Shown here: positions 59,197-64,000 of the stretch, piece after piece
Numbering within the stretch: position 1 is the first letter of the stretch
Layout of the letters: each line of letters opens with the position of its first letter
Assembly (NCBI RefSeq): GCF_964340395.1
Contig: NC_135570.1
Coordinates: 6,658,822-6,722,821, forward strand
Length of the DNA: 64,000 nt
Reading direction: 5' to 3'
From: Glandiceps talaboti
Lineage: Eukaryota > Hemichordata > Enteropneusta > Spengelidae
Translations under genes and position numbers: made by a program
Notes under the pieces: generated by a model
Told to the model about the DNA's origin: nothing
Databases searched by the model: none
What the model saw: the letters and a program-made list of their open reading frames with translations, nothing else

Positions 59197-61970
59197 TACA
59201 AACACAGAATACTGTGTGACCAGAGTAAAAGTCTATGCTGAGATTTGTTGTTTTTTGTGTATGTAAATACATGTATATGATTTAGAATTTTATCTGTTTT
59301 GGAAAAAGAAAGATATGATAGTACTGTTATCAGTCTCAGCATATACAAAATTAACAACAACAAAAAACTTTTGAAAAAATTTAAGTGATAAAGGTTTAGT
59401 TTCATATGTACAATGTACGATATCAGTAAATTTCATTTGTGTTGTTCAGGATGAAAAATACATAAATATATTTTAAAATAATTTTGTTTTTATTAGTGAT
59501 GTATGGTTAGCGTTCTGAAAAGGAATAATTTACATGTTGAATTAGGTAATGAAAGCAATAGTTTGATAAACAAACAAAAAAAAAATTTGAAATTGGAATA
59601 GATCTATAGATTAAATTTGACCGTATCTGTTTGATTCTAAAATGGAAATGTTTCTTGTCTTTTGACTTGTAACAGATTCATTGTCTGGCTAATATCTGCC
59701 ACCACCTTCTGTGGTCAGAATTTTATCTTTTCTTTGTCTCGATCCAGATACTGCCTTTTGCCTACAAAAATATGTTTTGTCTATATAGCGCCCTCAGTGG
59801 TGAATACTTCTGTGTTTATGTATAAGGTTGTTGGTGTCATTTTCGCAGCAGAGGTGAATGAACCTCGGTTTCACTGCATGATTTGCATAATCTATATCTT
59901 AGATCTAATTGGTTGTTTTGTTCTGTAAATGCCAACAGAAGTGTGTTATTTGAAATGTAGGAGATCAAGGTGATAGTTTATAGAAGAATCTCAAAACCCT
60001 AGTGTGTAAGGTACACCGTGACAGGGCGCCCTCACACATCCATGACGTATCTTAAAGTCTATCAAAACCCATGCAGAACATGTTTGCTTTATATCTCTTT
60101 TGGCCATATAGTCTTGGTTATAGACAGTGGTGGGGGAGACAGGCTGTAGCAGCTATAAGGCGAGAGCTACAAGCATTGTGGTCATTAATGTATGTCGCCC
60201 TCTACGGCCATACTTATGTAATAGATATTCACCCAATGTAAGGGAGTTGTCCTCATATTTGGATATGCAAATTTATGCAAATATGTTGCATGCATCACTT
60301 ATATAAAGGAACACTTTCATACAAAGCACCTCTAAATTTATTTTTTGAAATTGCTGAAAAACTGTCCACAATATATACATATTTTAGGGTAACAATATAA
60401 CAATTTCAAATTTATGATACCTGCCAAACTATATATGGAATTGTATGTACAGTTCTTGAAGACAAAATGTATGACATTTATTGAAAAAAAGTTTGTATTA
60501 TTTGAAAGTATTGTATTTGGATAAATATTTCCCTAATACATGAATCACAAGATAATATTGAGATACTTGACGTGATGTACAAAGTCCTTATTGGCATGAA
60601 TTGATGTAGAAAGCCACAGATAAAATGCTGGCCTGTATTTGGTATTTTGTGATCCAAGTTTTGCATCAGTTTTTAATATTGTATGAACAGGATTAGTCTA
60701 GTTAACTTTGCACTTCTAACGTCTAGTCAACCCCTTGAATTCTGTGCTTCACCTACAGTGTTCATATAAACACGATGACATTGTCGCATCCCCACATGAT
60801 TTTACTTTAAACAGACTTGAGGTGGAATCCTGGTTGGACATTGGATATAGTCAAAACAGCTGTATCAAATGAATATTAATGAGCGATGATGACAGCCCTT
60901 CAATTAGTGATGGATTACTACTGACATGCGCCGTTTGTACTTTGCTCACCATGGGGTTGAACCACAATTATCGCCTTGAGTCACAGGCTTGACTAGGGGT
61001 ATAAGTGTGAAGATAACATAGTACGGAATATGGTCCATCAGGAACTAGACTAGAACAGGATGTAAAAGGGAAAATATTGTAGTCATGGTTACAAGAGTCA
61101 GTTAATAAACAGTGTAATATAGTCACTTTTGGAAAAGTAACATTGTGTCTAATTAACTATTCCAAATTGACAGTATTTCACCGGAATATAGAAGGGCAGT
61201 CTTAGTTAAATTCTGTGTTTCTCATGATCTGACCCACCCTATATCGCTTTGATCACTAAAATTATTTTGTAAATGGCGCCCTCTATGGCAGGGTTATATA
61301 AAAATCAAAACATCACTAATTAGAAGATGGTGACCACACAATTACAAGCGGACATCTCAGTAAAAGTTACTGTTTATACATGTTGGTGATACTTGCAATT
61401 TATAATCATACTTTAACAATCTGAATAACTTAGAAATGACGAAGGAAACTTTTGAACATTCGTTGTAATAAATTACTAAATTTCACAAATAAACGATCAG
61501 TTTCACTCAAATACATGTTTGGAGTGTTGCCATCTTATAATCAGTGATGTCATTTTTTTCTGAGCCTGAAAGAGCGTCAAGTTTTTAAAAATTATTTTGT
61601 TAGGTGACAGAAATATAGGGTGAAGTCAGGTCATTAGAAATTTAGAAATAAAAACATGCTACCCTACACCATTGTCGTAAACCACAGCCTCTTTTATGGC
61701 ACCGACCAACGATTTATTTCGCAGTGTCGAGGAAGAAATGACAGCTCTGGTTTACGAGAATGCCCTAAAGAAATAAGGAAGTTATTTAATATTATGGATA
61801 GATAATTTATTGCTTTAATATGTTAATTAGCAAAGGTAGAATGAATCAGTTGTACAAATATTTAAAAAGAAAAGTGCGTAGTACTTAACTTCATTTTTAT
61901 GTTGAAATAGCTGTTGTACATTTTGAAACGAATACTGTTATGTTTTAATGTGACGACGTGTGCTTGTATC
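59197..61970. other. Intergenic, no gene seen
   Basis: AT-rich with many stop codons in all frames. Open frames at 59662-59928 and elsewhere lack motifs and splice partners. Confidence 0.4.
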
Positions 61971-61999
61971 AATTATGGTGGTGATAATATAAAGTATTG

Positions 62000-62362
62000 A
62001 AACTTTGAAATGTGTTTGCGAGTAAGTTGGATTTGAAGTTGGATTTGAGTCGTGTTTGCTTGTACTGGGTAAGTTGGATTTGAGTCGTGTTTGTGAAAAA
62101 GTTGGATGTGAGTTGTGTTTGTATTGTGTTTGTGAGTAAGTTGGATGTGAGTTGTGTTTGTATTGTGTTTGTGAGTAAGTTGGATGTGAGTCATGTTTGC
62201 ATTGTGTTTGTGAATAAGTTGGATTTGAGTCGTGTTTGTGAGTAAGATGAATTTGAGTAGTGTTTGTGAGTAAGTTGGATTTGAGTAGTGTTTGTGAGTA
62301 AGTTAGATTTGAGTCGGGTTTGTGAGTAAGTTGGATTTGAGTCGGGTTTGTGAGTAAGTTGG
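62000..62362. repeat. Minisatellite of about 28-bp units
   Basis: About a dozen units of the type GTAAGTTGGATTTGAGTCGT followed by GTTTGTGA, with length variants. A short perfect duplication (TTGATACTGGGTATATGATA) lies just beyond, near 62516 and 62551. Confidence 0.85.
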
Positions 62363-62599
62363 AATTGGCATGGCAACATCATTTAAAAATAGTGAAGAAA
62401 TTAACAAAGCCAAATCACTGAGCAAACATATATCAATGAACTCAAGAAAAGTGTGTGATATGGATAATTATTGCCTGGGTTGGATGCACTTGCTCTCCAT
62501 TGAATTGCATTGGAATTGATACTGGGTATATGATAGTGACCATCACTTAATTGATACTGGGTATATGATAGTGACCACTTTTCCAGTGGTGAGTGTTCC

Positions 62600-63570
62600 G
62601 ACCTGTCCGCTCCTGCTGACACGAGAGGGCGTCATCGGAGGTGCTCTCTTGTTTGCATCGATCACGTTAATACACCATATACATCAGTTAATGCGGTCTT
62701 TTTTAAAAGAATGAACCTCGGGGATTGGGTTTCCTTTTTAGTAGAATCTTCAGATCTTTTCGCTATTTGCCATTAGGTATGCAAGAAATTAATGGCCAGT
62801 TTGAAACCCTGCCAAAAAAATCTATGACAAGTGAAAATGTGATTCAGTCAGTTGTGTAAAGCCCGTCCTGGCTCTCAGACACCTGTGTGTCTGAATAGAC
62901 AACATATTATTCAAATCCACGGGCCGGAGATGAGGAAACGCATTTTCTTCAATATTACAAAAGACTTCAACTTGAACCCATATTCTCCCGGGACCCATAC
63001 TAGGTTTATTTGTTGCACAATGTTTCGACTTATTCAGCTGTGGCAATTTATCTAAGTACAGTAAGGTTTTTATTCCTAGTGAAAGATAAGAAATCATTTG
63101 ATTTATATTTTAAAAAATACATGCATCATGTCTGTTTGTTTGTTTGTTTGTTTGTTTGTTTGTTTGTCTGTGAATTGTGTATTAATCGAAATATTTATCC
63201 GTCAGTATGTTTATCCGATTTGGGTAAACAATACACTAGAGCACGTCGGTCATAAAAAGTCCTTTTTAAATAACTTCATTGTTTAGATATTACAACAATC
63301 GAATTATTGTATTGAAAACAAAACTTAAAGTTGTTGGATACAAACATAGGAATGCAAGGTATACAATATATGCATTCATGAATGGCATATGATGGCGCGG
63401 TAACAAAAACAGCTCTTTCAAACAAGTCTAGGCTGCGGCCCTTTGAGACAATTAGAGTAACTTAAAGACGGGTGTACGGAGGTAAAAAAGGAAAGAAGTA
63501 AACTAGATTGCCTTAGATTTGATATCAATACAAGTTCGATGACCTGGTTATGTAGCTAACTTTTGTATAT
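62600..63570. other. Intergenic, no gene seen
   Basis: A (GTTT)n run occurs at 63131-63165. No recognisable gene. Confidence 0.4.
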
Positions 63571-63792
63571 GGTTCCGCCAGATCTGTGAGTTACAGCCAG
63601 GTAGTGAGTTACAGCCAGATCTGTAGTTACAGCCAGATCTGTAGTGACAGCCAGGTAGAGAGTTAAAGCCAGGTAGTGAGTTAAAGCCAGGTAGTGAGTT
63701 ACAGCCAGATCTGTGAGTTACAGCCAGGTAGTGAGTTACAGCCAGGTAGTGAGTTACAGCCAGATAGAGAGTTAAAGCCAGGTAGTAAGTTC
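63570..63792. repeat. Minisatellite of 18-19-bp units
   Basis: About eleven units of GTGAGTTACAGCCAGATCT or GTGAGTTAAAGCCAGGTA type; two alternating variants (AGATCT and AGGTA) are mixed. Confidence 0.85.
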
Positions 63793-64000
63793 TTCTGTTT
63801 TATCACAGTGTATTATTATAGTTGAAATTAGGTTTGACTTATTTTGAGGTTCATTTTTGGTAGATAAAAATACCTACCGATCCTAAGTTTTGAGCTTAAG
63901 GGGATTAAGATATATATCTATACAAATTGCATGTGTACTCAGATCTCAGGCCGCAGTCGAAAATATAGTGGTCTGAGCTCAGATCAAAGAATACTAGAAA

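Noticed and set aside
58574-59266. 150-residue Cys-Val-rich open frames
   Set aside because: Microsatellite artefacts, as above.
62000-62362. CRISPR array
   Set aside because: The repeats are contiguous minisatellite units without unique spacers, in animal DNA.

Overview
This window is animal nuclear DNA. The genes have many short exons, GT-AG introns, TATA boxes and AATAAA signals, and the sequence is AT-rich and crowded with microsatellites and transposon remains. The orthologues present (FUT10, NUDT13, RPL34, VTI1A) are pan-metazoan. The dense mix of CR1/L2-like retroelements, MITEs and TA/ACAT arrays suggests a marine invertebrate, perhaps a non-vertebrate deuterostome, but I cannot fix the species.

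Layout. 1-3436: upstream intergenic DNA with a Helentron-like repeat. 3502-14445 (+) and 21080-31078 (+): two tandem nine-exon genes for secreted CUB-LDLa-S1 proteins. 14446-21012: spacer holding two related terminal-inverted-repeat elements (15170-17214 and 17639-20166), the second interrupted by a non-LTR retrotransposon. 31215-33631: intergenic, with a truncated retrotransposon. 33632-38046 (-): FUT10-type fucosyltransferase. 38248-44307 (+): NUDT13-type NAD(P)H pyrophosphatase, with a start codon only 201 bp from that of FUT10. 45912-49127 (-): ribosomal protein L34 (eL34), including a 14-nt microexon. 49966-56939 (+): Qb-SNARE VTI1A. 57411-64000: no recognisable gene; microsatellites and minisatellites.

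The most interesting observation is the tandem pair. Both are built like secreted trypsin-family proteases and keep the fold-determining cysteines and the active-site His. In both, the catalytic Ser is Asp (GDDGG instead of GDSGG), the catalytic Asp is Asn, the activation-site Arg/Lys is Asn, and the Ser-Trp-Gly substrate strand is replaced. They are therefore almost certainly pseudoproteases kept for binding, not proteolysis. Each has its own TATA box about 60 bp before the ATG, its own signal peptide and its own poly(A) signal. An intron of the second gene carries a decayed extra copy of the CUB exon, now inside a perfect 112-bp inverted repeat.

The other four genes form two head-to-head pairs (FUT10/NUDT13 and RPL34/VTI1A). 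All exon boundaries were read by eye from splice signals, phase and family similarity; no alignment program was run.
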